Below are positions 32,091-38,863 of a DNA stretch of 42,640 nucleotides, piece by piece. The DNA comes from Levilactobacillus mulengensis (GTDB taxonomy: Bacteria > Bacillota > Bacilli > Lactobacillales > Lactobacillaceae). The stretch lies in contig NZ_RHNW01000020.1 of NCBI RefSeq assembly GCF_003946045.1, positions 1 through 42,640 of the forward strand. Direction: 5' to 3'. The stretch's first letter is position 1; every line of letters starts with the position of its first letter. The position numbers and the translations under genes are program-made. The notes below the pieces were generated by a model. That model was not told the origin of the DNA. It was given only the letters and a program-made list of their open reading frames with translations, and made no database searches.

Positions 32091-32753
32091 TCACTTTGTT
32101 TTTTTCAATTGAGCAGTCACTAGGCTGATCAGCTGGTTAGCACCATCATGCGTCAAATCGTTGACCTGGCTAACGTTTAATTTTTCCAGATAACCGTTTC
32201 TAACAGCTTCAATTGGGGCGCTTGCTGCCTTACTCATTGCCTCAAACAATCCATTAAGTGTTGTGGTCTGCTGTTTAGTTACAGGCAGGGGTTGACGATT
32301 GTTTTGTTGTGTCCCGTTATTTCTATGAGCTGGTTGTTGTGCCGTACGGTTGCTAGGAGCTGCTTTAGTTGCTTGCTGTCCATCGTCATCTTTAGACGCG
32401 GATACGCCGAACGCTGCTGATAAGCTATATCGTCGTGCATAAGTTTCAGCAGAACCGAATGCCTGCGCGTCTTTACGCTGTACTGGCATGCTAAGTGGAT
32501 TGTAAATAATGTACTCGCCACTAGCATCAAACAGCATAGTCGTAATAGATACACCATTAGGATCGCTGGTCGCTTCCTGCGTATAACCTAACGTATCTGG
32601 CAGCGCCCTATCTACTGCAGCGGTTAAGTCTTCCAAAGTTACATAGTTCCCATAATGACTTTTTCCATCTTTACTCGGTTGTGCTTTGAGTAAATTCTTA
32701 CGGAATTGTGCCATACTAGTAGCCAAGTTTTTAATTGATTCGCTTTTTTCCAT
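32091..32753 (-). CDS. erf: Erf-family single-strand annealing protein
   Basis: A 220-residue ERF recombinase: helical N-terminus (SIKNLATSMAQFRKNLLKAQ), YGNYVTLEDLTAAVDRALPD, and the family signature AFGSAETYARRYSLSAAFGV, then a Gln/Asn/Pro-rich linker and a small helical C-terminal domain. It anneals complementary single strands and probably works with SSB and the HNHc nuclease in genome circularisation and recombination. RBS GTAGGAGGAAGTT. Confidence 0.9.
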   Translation of the reverse strand: MEKSESIKNLATSMAQFRKNLLKAQPSKDGKSHYGNYVTLEDLTAAVDRALPDTLGYTQEATSDPNGVSITTMLFDASGEYIIYNPLSMPVQRKDAQAFGSAETYARRYSLSAAFGVSASKDDDGQQATKAAPSNRTAQQPAHRNNGTQQNNRQPLPVTKQQTTTLNGLFEAMSKAASAPIEAVRNGYLEKLNVSQVNDLTHDGANQLISLVTAQLKKTK

Positions 32754-32762
32754 AACTTCCTC

Positions 32763-33248
32763 CTACTTAATTCGAATTGACCGTGTCTGTACCAGCTTGG
32801 CACCAGGAACCTCTTCACCATCATTGAGCGCCTGTTTAATAGCCGTTTTATTCATTTTCTTTTCTACCTCAGTAAATTCATCGGGAATAAGTTTGTCGTT
32901 CGTCACATCAACGCTAACGGGGTTATTTTGAACCCAAATAGACAAGTCAATATCTTTGATTTTGTCCTTGCCTGCTGTTTCCATCGCGTGCTGTAGTGCC
33001 AATTTCAACCGACTAATATTGTTGGACAGCGCACGATTTCGTTCTTTGTCGTGTTTAATTTTGTCTGTCAGTTGCTTTTTGTCAGCTACCAGCTGCTTAA
33101 TAACTTTGCCGTAGTCAATTGCTTTGTCAGCGATGCTATCTTGCAAGCTCTCAATTGTGTCATCGAACAACTGCTGATCTTCTGGTTTGGCACTGCTGGC
33201 TAATTCAACGACATTCAATAGATTGCCATCAAGTTCGTATAGATTCAT
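32763..33248 (-). CDS. Siphovirus Gp157-family protein
   Basis: A 161-residue protein with the Gp157 layout: MNLYELDGNLLNVVELA, a long coiled coil (DKKQLTDKIKHDKERNRALS), SRLKLALQHAMETAGKDKIK and the beta ending SIWVQNNPVSVDVTNDKLIP. Gp157 of Streptococcus phage SFi has been linked to phage resistance when expressed in the host; its mechanism is unclear. It is directly upstream of the Erf gene, as in many lactic phages. RBS GGAGGAGGAATAAGC. Confidence 0.85.
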   Translation of the reverse strand: MNLYELDGNLLNVVELASSAKPEDQQLFDDTIESLQDSIADKAIDYGKVIKQLVADKKQLTDKIKHDKERNRALSNNISRLKLALQHAMETAGKDKIKDIDLSIWVQNNPVSVDVTNDKLIPDEFTEVEKKMNKTAIKQALNDGEEVPGAKLVQTRSIRIK

Positions 33249-33250
33249 GC

Positions 33251-33463
33251 TTATTCCTCCTCCAAATTGGGTGACCAGGCAACAAGCTCGTTGCTGATGC
33301 TGTATAGCCGATCAATCTCATCATTGCTAAGCCGATCATTCTCGGCCAACAATTGAACTTCTTTGAATAGATCAGATTTAATGTCAGCTAATTCAGCTAA
33401 GTTGCTAACAACCACTGCTTTAGGTTGAAAACGGCTGCTTGTGTGTACCTTGACTACGTCCAT
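33251..33463 (-). CDS. Hypothetical early protein
   Basis: A 70-residue protein (MDVVKVHTSSRFQPKAVVVS, LAELADIKSDLFKEVQLLAE) that is mostly helical after a short strand. RBS GCGGAGGTGATCTC. It starts inside the 3' end of its neighbour and is part of the early operon. No family recognised. Confidence 0.6.
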   Translation of the reverse strand: MDVVKVHTSSRFQPKAVVVSNLAELADIKSDLFKEVQLLAENDRLSNDEIDRLYSISNELVAWSPNLEEE

Positions 33464-33747
33464 GAGATCACCTCCGCACTTTTAAAATCTTCCAAGATGG
33501 TTGCCAGATGGTCATAGTCCCAATCAATCTGGGTTCCATAATCCTCACCCTCAGCATCTAAAAAGTCGTGCATTGAATCTTCATCGGTTGGCACATATCG
33601 GCCTTCTGCTTCCCAATAAGTTTCACCAGAAATCATGGGGTCACCATTGGTATCTTTGACCATGAATCCCGTCTCAGGCTGCGGTTCCAACCGATTCATG
33701 TACCGGACAAAATCGAATGTTGCATGATCTGGCACGTTCATCGCCAT
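33454..33747 (-). CDS. Hypothetical acidic early protein
   Basis: A 97-residue, strongly acidic protein (YWEAEGRYVPTDEDSMHDFL, DAEGEDYGTQIDWDYDHLAT) with no membrane segment or recognised domain. Its charge could suggest DNA mimicry, but there is no direct support. The start is uncertain among clustered GTG/ATG codons near 33756; the ATG at 33747 is chosen for spacing from GGTGG. Confidence 0.6.
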   Translation of the reverse strand: MAMNVPDHATFDFVRYMNRLEPQPETGFMVKDTNGDPMISGETYWEAEGRYVPTDEDSMHDFLDAEGEDYGTQIDWDYDHLATILEDFKSAEVISWT

Positions 33748-33860
33748 TGCAACCACCGCCCGTCTGGAGTAGAATTGACGTTATAGAAATAGGATAAATG
33801 TAATTTATCTTCGAGTCCTGGGCTGTCCCTTAGGGCTCTTTTTTTGTGCCATAATTTCAT
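33738..33860 (-). CDS. Small basic hypothetical protein
   Basis: A 40-residue protein (MKLWHKKRALRDSPGLEDKL, HLSYFYNVNSTPDGRWLQWR) with a strong RBS (GGAGGAAAGCAA). It overlaps the stop of the membrane protein upstream (ATGA) and the start of the acidic protein downstream. A longer frame to 34025 exists but lacks an RBS and would overlap the better supported membrane protein. Confidence 0.5.
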   Translation of the reverse strand: MKLWHKKRALRDSPGLEDKLHLSYFYNVNSTPDGRWLQWR

Positions 33861-34015
33861 TTGCTTTCCTCCATTCCAAAGAAGTCTTTCCAAAATGGTG
33901 TCCATCCGCCGGCACGCACCACTGACTTCCGAAGCTGATAACCGGCTGAGGCGATCAATACAATTACTGTTAGCCAGAAGGTTAGAAAGCCAACTAGCAG
34001 GTAAACTTCGTACAT
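33857..34015 (-). CDS. Small single-pass membrane protein
   Basis: A 52-residue protein with an N-terminal membrane segment (VYLLVGFLTFWLTVIVLIAS) and a basic, aromatic tail (RKSVVRAGGWTPFWKDFFGM). It starts at ATG 34015 after AAAGGAATGG. It ends in a coupled ATGA overlap with the next gene. Such proteins in early operons sometimes act in superinfection exclusion, but nothing here proves that. Confidence 0.5.
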   Translation of the reverse strand: MYEVYLLVGFLTFWLTVIVLIASAGYQLRKSVVRAGGWTPFWKDFFGMEESK

Positions 34016-34117
34016 ATATAGCCATTCCTTTCCATTGATACGTTCTTAACCCTATTGATTTACCAAGATCTAAAGCGTTGTATACTTGAGTTATTCCAAT
34101 TAACCGAGGTGATACTG

Positions 34118-34465
34118 ATGCAATTAGATGAACTGACTAACGATGCAAAATTTCTCTTATCAGTAATGTACAAGCAATATATTAGTGATAGAAAAAGTGG
34201 TCATACTAAACGTGAAGCTAAATTTTTTGGCTCAGAAATAAGAATTCATGACACTCTTATGTCCGAGTGGGAACAGGATGATGTTCATGAAACTATTAAC
34301 GAACTGTCTAGAAATAAGCTGTTAGATGTTATTTATGGAAACGATGAAGCCGCAATTGTTAATTTATCAACTAATGCCATAGTCCTAATGGAACATAAAT
34401 TTCAAGATAAAGTTGATTCGATATTAAATTACGCAACTAAAATAAAAACATTGATCACTTTTTAG
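34118..34465 (+). CDS. Hypothetical early protein on the opposite strand
   Basis: A 115-residue soluble protein read against the surrounding early operon. It starts MQLDELTNDAKFLLSVMYKQ, has a conserved-looking FFGSEIRIHDTLMSEWEQDD and ends VLMEHKFQDKVDSILNYATK. The ATG at 34118 has GAGGTGATACTG before it; TATACT at 34080-34085 may be a -10 box, giving it its own promoter. Similar proteins occur in Firmicute phages without a known function. Orientation and private promoter suggest a moron, perhaps expressed in lysogeny. Confidence 0.65.
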   Translation: MQLDELTNDAKFLLSVMYKQYISDRKSGHTKREAKFFGSEIRIHDTLMSEWEQDDVHETINELSRNKLLDVIYGNDEAAIVNLSTNAIVLMEHKFQDKVDSILNYATKIKTLITF

Positions 34466-34662
34466 CCATGTACTACCCAGTCTTTAGCAATTAAGTCTTC
34501 GTAACTCGGTTCCCACCTTGGGGTGAATTTGTTATCTGCCACAATAATTATTCTTTCTGTAGTATTTGTTGGAATTAACCATATCGGTCGCGGAAACTGT
34601 GAACGTCTTGCAATTCCACGACCTGTTTTTTGTGCCATTATTATTGCTTTTCTCAACTTCAT
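34462..34662 (-). CDS. Tad2/DUF2829-like anti-defence candidate
   Basis: A 66-residue protein. The N-terminal helix and strand (MKLRKAIIMAQKTGRGIARR), the middle WLIPTNTTERIIIV and the ending RWEPSYEDLIAKDWVVHG match the shape of DUF2829, whose C-terminus is typically W-P-x-x-D-L-x-A-x-D-W. Members called Tad2 bind the cyclic signalling nucleotide of the Thoeris immune system. The match is from recalled motif only and the protein is shorter than some Tad2 proteins. RBS AAGGAGGAAACAAC. Confidence 0.55.
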   Translation of the reverse strand: MKLRKAIIMAQKTGRGIARRSQFPRPIWLIPTNTTERIIIVADNKFTPRWEPSYEDLIAKDWVVHG

Positions 34663-34674
34663 GTTGTTTCCTCC

Positions 34675-35379
34675 TTATGCTGTCTGCTCAACTTTAGGCA
34701 TGATTCCCTTTGATTCGAGAAAGTCATACAGGAAACGCTGCCCTATTTGCGTCCACTTCATTGTGTTACGAACTTGTTCCAGTCCTTTACTGTCCTTATA
34801 CGGAAATGGTTCAACGTGCGTGTATCCTAGATTCTGATACTTGGCATACAGCAACCACGTTTTACCTTGCTTGTATTGAATGCCTAATCCGTGCAGCAGC
34901 TTGTTAAACTCACGCGTTGAGTAGCCGTAGTTCTTAGCAATTACCGATGTTGTTTCCAACCCTGGATTAGCTAACATCTTGTCGGTGTAGTCTGCTTTAG
35001 GCTGCAGCACTGAAATTTTTTCCGCTTGATCAGCAGCCAAACGTAATGCTTCTGGCAGCGTAGCTGGAACTTGGAATTTAACTTGCTGTTCCATCTCGTT
35101 GAACGCGTCAATGTACTGGAGCTTGAATTGAAGCGCTTTGTTACCAGTGAACCCCATTGCTAGTAAGGTGAAACCATCACGGTTCAAGTAATATCCGCGT
35201 CGGTTTCGACCATAAGAATCGGGTAAATTTGTTTCCAAGAACATCTGCGCAAATTTGCGCACATCTTTCAGGTCGTCAATTGTTCGCAACACATCACGGT
35301 GATTCTTGCCAAACTTATCTGCTACCTGCAAGCTGCTAGTAACTGCTTGCTTGTCTTTCATAATTACTAATTCGTTCAT
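34675..35379 (-). CDS. Phage antirepressor (Rha-type N-domain, KilAC-type C-domain)
   Basis: A 234-residue antirepressor. The N-terminal part resembles Rha/pRha (QVADKFGKNHRDVLRTIDDL, GYYLNRDGFTLLAMGFTGNK, ALQFKLQYIDAFNEMEQQV), the C-terminal part the ANT/KilAC domain (YTDKMLANPGLETTSVIAKN, YGYSTREFNKLLHGLGI, MKWTQIGQRFLYDFL). It probably counters the repressor to favour lytic growth. The ATG at 35379 is chosen, spaced from AAAGGAATGATCC. It follows the Cro gene, with a repressor-like operator between or within their ends. Confidence 0.85.
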   Translation of the reverse strand: MNELVIMKDKQAVTSSLQVADKFGKNHRDVLRTIDDLKDVRKFAQMFLETNLPDSYGRNRRGYYLNRDGFTLLAMGFTGNKALQFKLQYIDAFNEMEQQVKFQVPATLPEALRLAADQAEKISVLQPKADYTDKMLANPGLETTSVIAKNYGYSTREFNKLLHGLGIQYKQGKTWLLYAKYQNLGYTHVEPFPYKDSKGLEQVRNTMKWTQIGQRFLYDFLESKGIMPKVEQTA

Positions 35380-35394
35380 ATGGATCATTCCTTT

Positions 35395-35643
35395 CTATGC
35401 TGATTGCTTAGGTCGCGTTAATGCGACTTTTTCTGTTAAAAAAATGTCAACTACCTCTTCATTTGTAAGAGGAATAAAACTTTGCATTTTTTTGATTTCG
35501 TTAATTGTGAACTTGTTTCCACCATCTTTTAATTTTCTAGATAAAGTGCTCCGGTTAATTCCTAAAGCCATTGACAATGATTCGTGAGTTACATGCCGTT
35601 CAACCATCAATCCTTTTAGACGATCAATTTTAATATCTAACAT
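35395..35643 (-). CDS. cro: Cro-like regulator
   Basis: An 82-residue helix-turn-helix protein (KGLMVERHVTHESLSMALGI, NRSTLSRKLKDGG) of the DUF739/Cro type, first gene of the early lytic transcript and divergent from the repressor. Its promoter has TTGCTT (35715-35720) and TATAAT (35692-35697) with 17-base spacing, overlapped or flanked by the 16-bp operators. RBS AAAGGAGAGACTACC. A fourth operator-like palindrome lies inside its last codons. Confidence 0.88.
   Translation of the reverse strand: MLDIKIDRLKGLMVERHVTHESLSMALGINRSTLSRKLKDGGNKFTINEIKKMQSFIPLTNEEVVDIFLTEKVALTRPKQSA
35412..35427. promoter_or_regulatory. Operator-like palindrome at the 3' end of cro
   Basis: GTCGCGTTAATGCGAC, a 16-bp palindrome with the same half-sites as the three sites in the switch region. 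It lies within the last codons of cro, just before the antirepressor gene, and could act as a roadblock or autonomous control of antirepressor expression. Confidence 0.65.
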
Positions 35644-35664
35644 ATAGGTAGTCTCTCCTTTCTA

Positions 35665-35680
35665 GTCGCATTGTTGCGAC
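35665..35680. promoter_or_regulatory. Operator O1 (repressor/Cro site)
   Basis: GTCGCATTGTTGCGAC, a perfect 6-bp half-site palindrome with a 4-base centre, located just downstream of the cro -10 box, so binding would block cro transcription. Confidence 0.85.
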
Positions 35681-35691
35681 TCAATGAATAA

Positions 35692-35720
35692 ATTATAATG
35701 CTTATCTTTGCAAAAAGCAA
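35692..35720 (-). promoter_or_regulatory. Early lytic promoter (cro)
   Basis: On the minus strand TTGCTT at 35720-35715 and TATAAT at 35697-35692 with a 17-base spacer, a near-consensus sigma-A promoter reading into cro. O1 lies downstream and O2 upstream. Confidence 0.85.
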
Positions 35721-35727
35721 TAGGGAA

Positions 35728-35743
35728 ATCGCAAAAACGCGAC
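35728..35743. promoter_or_regulatory. Operator O2
   Basis: ATCGCAAAAACGCGAC, an imperfect version of the 16-bp palindrome (TCGC...GCGA), between the divergent promoters. Confidence 0.75.
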
Positions 35744-35751
35744 TTTTTGTT

Positions 35752-35767
35752 GTTGCGTTTTTGCAAC
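35752..35767. promoter_or_regulatory. Operator O3
   Basis: GTTGCGTTTTTGCAAC, a 16-bp palindrome that overlaps the -35 box of the repressor promoter; binding here would autoregulate repressor expression or let Cro shut it off. Confidence 0.8.
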
Positions 35768-35780
35768 AACATGGTATACT
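35753..35780 (+). promoter_or_regulatory. Repressor maintenance promoter
   Basis: TTGCGT (35753-35758), 16-base spacer, TATACT (35775-35780) with an extended -10 TGG just before it. It reads into the repressor gene, whose RBS is AAGGAGGGG. Confidence 0.8.
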
Positions 35781-35810
35781 AAAACCATCATATTAAGGAG
35801 GGGATTGTAA

Positions 35811-36488
35811 ATGAATGTTGGCGAAAGAATGAAAAACATTCGCAAACAAAAAGGCATAAGTGCCGACGTGCTTGCAGAAGCTATTGATGTTTCTAGGTCT
35901 ACGATATTCAGATATGAAAACGGTGATATAGAAAAACTGCCAATCGAAGTAGTTGCACGTGTTGCAAACGCTTTGCATGTTTCCCTTGCTGAATTAATGG
36001 GACTTTCTAACGGTATTTTACCTGAAAAGATAAGTAACATAGTGTCTGAACTAACAGCAGATAGGCAACAAAACGTTTATAATTATGCTGATAAGCAGCT
36101 AAAAGAGCAAAAAAACAATGTTGTTCATATACCTAGGACTCAAATTAGGCTTCTAGGAGCTGTATCTGCTGGTACTGGTGAGGAACTGCAAGATGATACA
36201 ACCGAAGTTGATTACACAGGTATAATTCCTGATTATGATTATGCTTTACAAGTTAACGGTGATTCAATGGAACCGTTATTTACTGATCAGCAAATAATTT
36301 TTGTTAAATATGCAGAAGAAGCATTTAACGGACAGATAGTTATTGCTTACGTAGATGGTAAGGCTTATGTAAAGAAATACCATCAAACTGAATACAGTTG
36401 CCAACTAGTTAGTTTAAACGACAAATATGATCCGATAGATGTTAGCTATGACAAAAGCTTCAAGATAAAAGGAGTTGTAGTTTTGTAA
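35811..36488 (+). CDS. CI-like repressor with S24 (LexA-type) self-cleavage domain
   Basis: A 225-residue lysogeny repressor. Helix-turn-helix at residues 17-37 (ISADVLAEAIDVSRSTIFRY). The S24 peptidase domain starts near 110: LLGAVSAGTGEE contains the likely Ala120-Gly121 cleavage bond, GDSMEPLF the nucleophile (Ser152), and YVDGKAYVKKY the lysine (188/189). RecA-stimulated self-cleavage after DNA damage would induce the phage. It is transcribed away from cro under operator control and followed by a hairpin terminator at 36487-36507. Confidence 0.93.
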   Translation: MNVGERMKNIRKQKGISADVLAEAIDVSRSTIFRYENGDIEKLPIEVVARVANALHVSLAELMGLSNGILPEKISNIVSELTADRQQNVYNYADKQLKEQKNNVVHIPRTQIRLLGAVSAGTGEELQDDTTEVDYTGIIPDYDYALQVNGDSMEPLFTDQQIIFVKYAEEAFNGQIVIAYVDGKAYVKKYHQTEYSCQLVSLNDKYDPIDVSYDKSFKIKGVVVL

Positions 36489-36507
36489 GTCCCCTACACG
36501 GGGACTT
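36487..36507 (+). terminator. Terminator after the repressor gene
   Basis: AAGTCCCC-TACAC-GGGGACTT, an 8-bp stem beginning at the stop codon, followed by a weak T-rich run (CTCTT). Possible partial terminator. Confidence 0.55.
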
Positions 36508-36535
36508 CTCTTAGCATTCAAAAAGAACATATGTT

Positions 36536-36580
36536 TGATTAACCGGGTGGTTGGTCATGGGTCCGAGTCCTGTGTAATCA
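36536..36580 (+). tRNA. 45-base tRNA-like element (relic, possible old att site)
   Basis: TGATTA and TAATCA close the element as an acceptor-like stem. Inside are GGTTGGT, as in D-loops, and a T-arm-like CATGGG-TCCGAGT-CCTGTG. No anticodon arm is present. It lies between the repressor and the next plus-strand gene, near where attP would be in an integrating relative, so it may be the remains of a tRNA-derived att core or another trimmed tRNA. Confidence 0.4.
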
Positions 36581-36614
36581 GTTGATTCACAACTTGAATA
36601 TGGAGGTTGCTATT

Positions 36615-36929
36615 ATGACAACGTTTGAATTAGAAGAATACTTGGAAGCGAACAGTCAGATTGTCGACAATCTTCGGGATAAATATGCTGCGTTCCTAAA
36701 CGAACAAAACGCAGACCGCCCCACCAATAAAAAGTGGAGTAGCCTGCGCATTAAAAATGAGACCAGTAGTGCTGTCATCAAATTCATTAGCAATATCCAA
36801 GCCAAATTGAGTTCAGCCATGAAGCCCCGTCAGCGAAAATCTTATGATGGCTGGGTTGATTATATGGAACGCAATGAAATCATCGATAGCTTGGAAGAGT
36901 CCCTAATGGATCTGGAATTAGAAGACTGA
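36615..36929 (+). CDS. Hypothetical protein downstream of the repressor
   Basis: A 104-residue acidic, helical protein (MTTFELEEYLEANSQIVDNL, TSSAVIKFISNIQAKLSSAM, EIIDSLEESLMDLELED). The ATG at 36615 has GGAGGTTGCTATT before it. It is co-directional with the repressor, so it may be expressed in lysogeny. It ends before a strong bidirectional terminator shared with the S-layer gene. No family recognised. Confidence 0.65.
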   Translation: MTTFELEEYLEANSQIVDNLRDKYAAFLNEQNADRPTNKKWSSLRIKNETSSAVIKFISNIQAKLSSAMKPRQRKSYDGWVDYMERNEIIDSLEESLMDLELED

Positions 36930-36954
36930 AACACTGTTAAACTTCTAAGTAAAA

Positions 36955-36984
36955 AAAAGGTAAACCCAGATGGGTTTACCTTTT
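36955..36984. terminator. Bidirectional terminator between the 104-residue gene and the S-layer gene
   Basis: AAAAGGTAAACCC-AGAT-GGGTTTACCTTTT, a 13-bp perfect stem with A and T runs on both sides; it can stop transcripts from either side. Confidence 0.9.
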
Positions 36985-37004
36985 AATTAGCTGCTTAAGT
37001 TTAA

Positions 37005-38384
37005 TTAAGCAATCCAGCCATCACTTGAGGTAGTTGTGTTAGCAGAACCTAGCTTCAACGTAGCAGTGTAGTATGCGTTCAAAGTATCACCGTATACAGC
37101 ACGTGGGTTGTCTTTTGCAAGGTCAGTAGGAACAGTTAACTTGAATTCGTAATGGTATGCAGTACCATCGATAGTATAGTAAGTCTTGGTTCCTGTTAAA
37201 GTAGCTTTTTTCAAGGAATTTTCAACCTTAGTCAAATCAACGTTTGCAGTCTTGTCACCATCGAGAGTTGTGGCATCAAAACCAGATACCGTAACATCCT
37301 TAGTGGACAAAGTAGCATTCTTAGCAAGACCATTAACTACAGTAGCAGTAGTTGTATCAACTTTATCAACCTTCAAAGCAACCTTTGAAGTTGCAGTAGC
37401 AGTCACATCAACATATACAGTAGTACCATACTGTGCTGAAACAGTATAGCGAGAAGATACGGCATAGTTAGCTGGCTTTGCAGCCTTGATGTAATCAACA
37501 AGTGATTGGTTAGCTGTGTTCACAGCCTTAGTACCAACTGGATCCCCAGCCTTTGTGGTTGAAGTAGTTGCGCCATCAACCCAAGTTGCAGTACCAACAT
37601 TAGCCTTAGTAGAAGCATCACGGTAAACAACATTGACACTGTTATCACTGGTTGCAGCGTTAGCAGCAACAGTTAATGACAAACCACCTAAGTCTTGCTT
37701 AGTGTTATCGGTGATAGAAGCATCGAAGCCCTTACCAGCATAGATCCAGCCAGAGATTGAAGAATCCTTGCTATCAGTTACGTGATAGTACAAAGAACCT
37801 TCCTTAGTCTTAGTTGCAGCCTTGTCAACCGTGAATGGATCAGTCTTGGAAGCACCGTAAAGGCTAACCTTCTTGGCATGGATATCGGTATTCTTAGGAG
37901 CAGTCCAAAGAGTGTTCTTTGAAACATCCTTCAAGTAGTAACCGGTAGTACGTGCTGGAGTAGTAGCAGCAGTCGTAGTTTCAGCAGCTTTGATCCCGGC
38001 AGTAAATGTGCCAGCGGTCTTACCTGCGTAAACGTAACCACGGTACTTCTTGTCCATAGTAACGATCTTGTAGTATACGGAACCACGGTTAGTAGTCTTA
38101 GTACCGTATGCGTAGAAAGTGTCGCTAGACTTCTTAGAAGCAGCTAACTTAGCAACTGTCTTCTTAGAAGCAACGACCTTGGCACCCTTAACAGTACCTG
38201 GCTTTGAGTAAATGGCATTAGTACCAGTTACAGTAACATTTTGACTCTTGTCTGCAAGAGCGGTGTAAGCACCGGCAGTTGCATAGCTCTTAGCACTTGC
38301 AGTAGTGGTAGTAACAGCTGAAAGACCAGCTAAACCTAACACTGCAGCGCCTACATAAATAGACTTTGCGAATGATGAACGCAT
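37005..38384 (-). CDS. S-layer protein, Levilactobacillus brevis SlpA type
   Basis: A 459-residue secreted surface protein. Signal peptide 1-31 (SIYVGAAVLGLAGLSAV...TASA, cut before KSYATAG). The N-terminal half matches L. brevis SlpA: GTNAIYSKPGTVKGAKVVAS, TTNRGSVYYKIVTMDKKYRG, DVSKNTLWTAPKN, KEGSLYYHVT, SGWIYAGKGF. In SlpA this half binds cell-wall polysaccharide. The C-terminal half is a Thr/Ala/Val-rich beta region, more variable in the family, that builds the lattice. Length matches chromosomal SlpA proteins, so it looks functional. It has its own strong promoter and leader stem. Carriage on a phage genome is very unusual. Confidence 0.9.
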   Translation of the reverse strand: MRSSFAKSIYVGAAVLGLAGLSAVTTTTASAKSYATAGAYTALADKSQNVTVTGTNAIYSKPGTVKGAKVVASKKTVAKLAASKKSSDTFYAYGTKTTNRGSVYYKIVTMDKKYRGYVYAGKTAGTFTAGIKAAETTTAATTPARTTGYYLKDVSKNTLWTAPKNTDIHAKKVSLYGASKTDPFTVDKAATKTKEGSLYYHVTDSKDSSISGWIYAGKGFDASITDNTKQDLGGLSLTVAANAATSDNSVNVVYRDASTKANVGTATWVDGATTSTTKAGDPVGTKAVNTANQSLVDYIKAAKPANYAVSSRYTVSAQYGTTVYVDVTATATSKVALKVDKVDTTTATVVNGLAKNATLSTKDVTVSGFDATTLDGDKTANVDLTKVENSLKKATLTGTKTYYTIDGTAYHYEFKLTVPTDLAKDNPRAVYGDTLNAYYTATLKLGSANTTTSSDGWIA

Positions 38385-38408
38385 AGATGAAAACCTCCTG
38401 TAATTTCT

Positions 38409-38457
38409 TTATTAGCAAAAAAGTTATGTAAATTATTACAACCATTTCTGCTAATAA
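38409..38457 (-). promoter_or_regulatory. 5' leader stem-loop of the S-layer mRNA
   Basis: TTATTAGCA (38409-38417) and TGCTAATAA (38449-38457) are exact inverse complements enclosing about 30 AT-rich bases in the untranslated leader. Highly expressed lactobacillus S-layer mRNAs often have stabilising leader structures of this kind. Confidence 0.6.
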
Positions 38458-38458
38458 G

Positions 38459-38487
38459 ATTATAACATACGACGTCTATTATGCCAA
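38459..38487 (-). promoter_or_regulatory. S-layer gene promoter
   Basis: On the minus strand TTGGCA (38487-38482), 17-base spacer, TATAAT (38464-38459): a near-perfect sigma-A promoter about 75 bases upstream of the S-layer start, with the RBS AGGAGG before the ATG. Confidence 0.85.
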
Positions 38488-38656
38488 AAGAAAATTTTAA
38501 AAAGTTCACAAAAAATTCACATTTGTAAAAAAGTCCATAAAAAAGCCCTTCAACAAGTCAGCGGAAGGGAAGAAATCAAGGATTCATCTATGCAAAAACA
38601 ATTATAACCTATATGTAGTGAAAAAACAATATCAATGAAATATTTGTAACAAAAAA

Positions 38657-38682
38657 AGGACGCCCTGCTTGAAGGAGCGTCC
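38657..38682 (-). terminator. Terminator upstream of the S-layer promoter
   Basis: On the minus strand GGACGCTCCTTCAAGCAGGGCGTCC closes a 6-bp or longer stem (GGACGC/GCGTCC) followed by seven T. It would insulate the S-layer gene from transcripts coming from the BRCT side. Confidence 0.65.
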
Positions 38683-38863
38683 AATCTTCAAAGAAGGAAG
38701 AATAAAAACCAACTTTAAAGAAATCACTTTAAGTATAATAGCTTATAATTCCAGTAAAGTCAAACTAATTTTTGCCTTTCTAAGGCTAGTTTTTAAATTG
38801 ACCAGACTAGATTTAATATGTTAATATTCAATTGTTCTTCTATGAGATAGTCTGAACGTGCAT

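Noticed and set aside
33813..33845. Terminator-like hairpin on the plus strand (GAGTCC...GGGCTC then T run)
   Set aside because: No gene on plus upstream of it is supported; it lies in the coding sequence of the 40-residue minus-strand gene. It may stop antisense transcripts but I cannot support a role.
33738..34025. 95-codon frame covering two small genes
   Set aside because: The start lacks an RBS; two shorter overlapping genes with good starts and a membrane segment fit better.
36488..36600. A functional attP site
   Set aside because: There is no integrase gene in the window; only a tRNA-like fragment remains.
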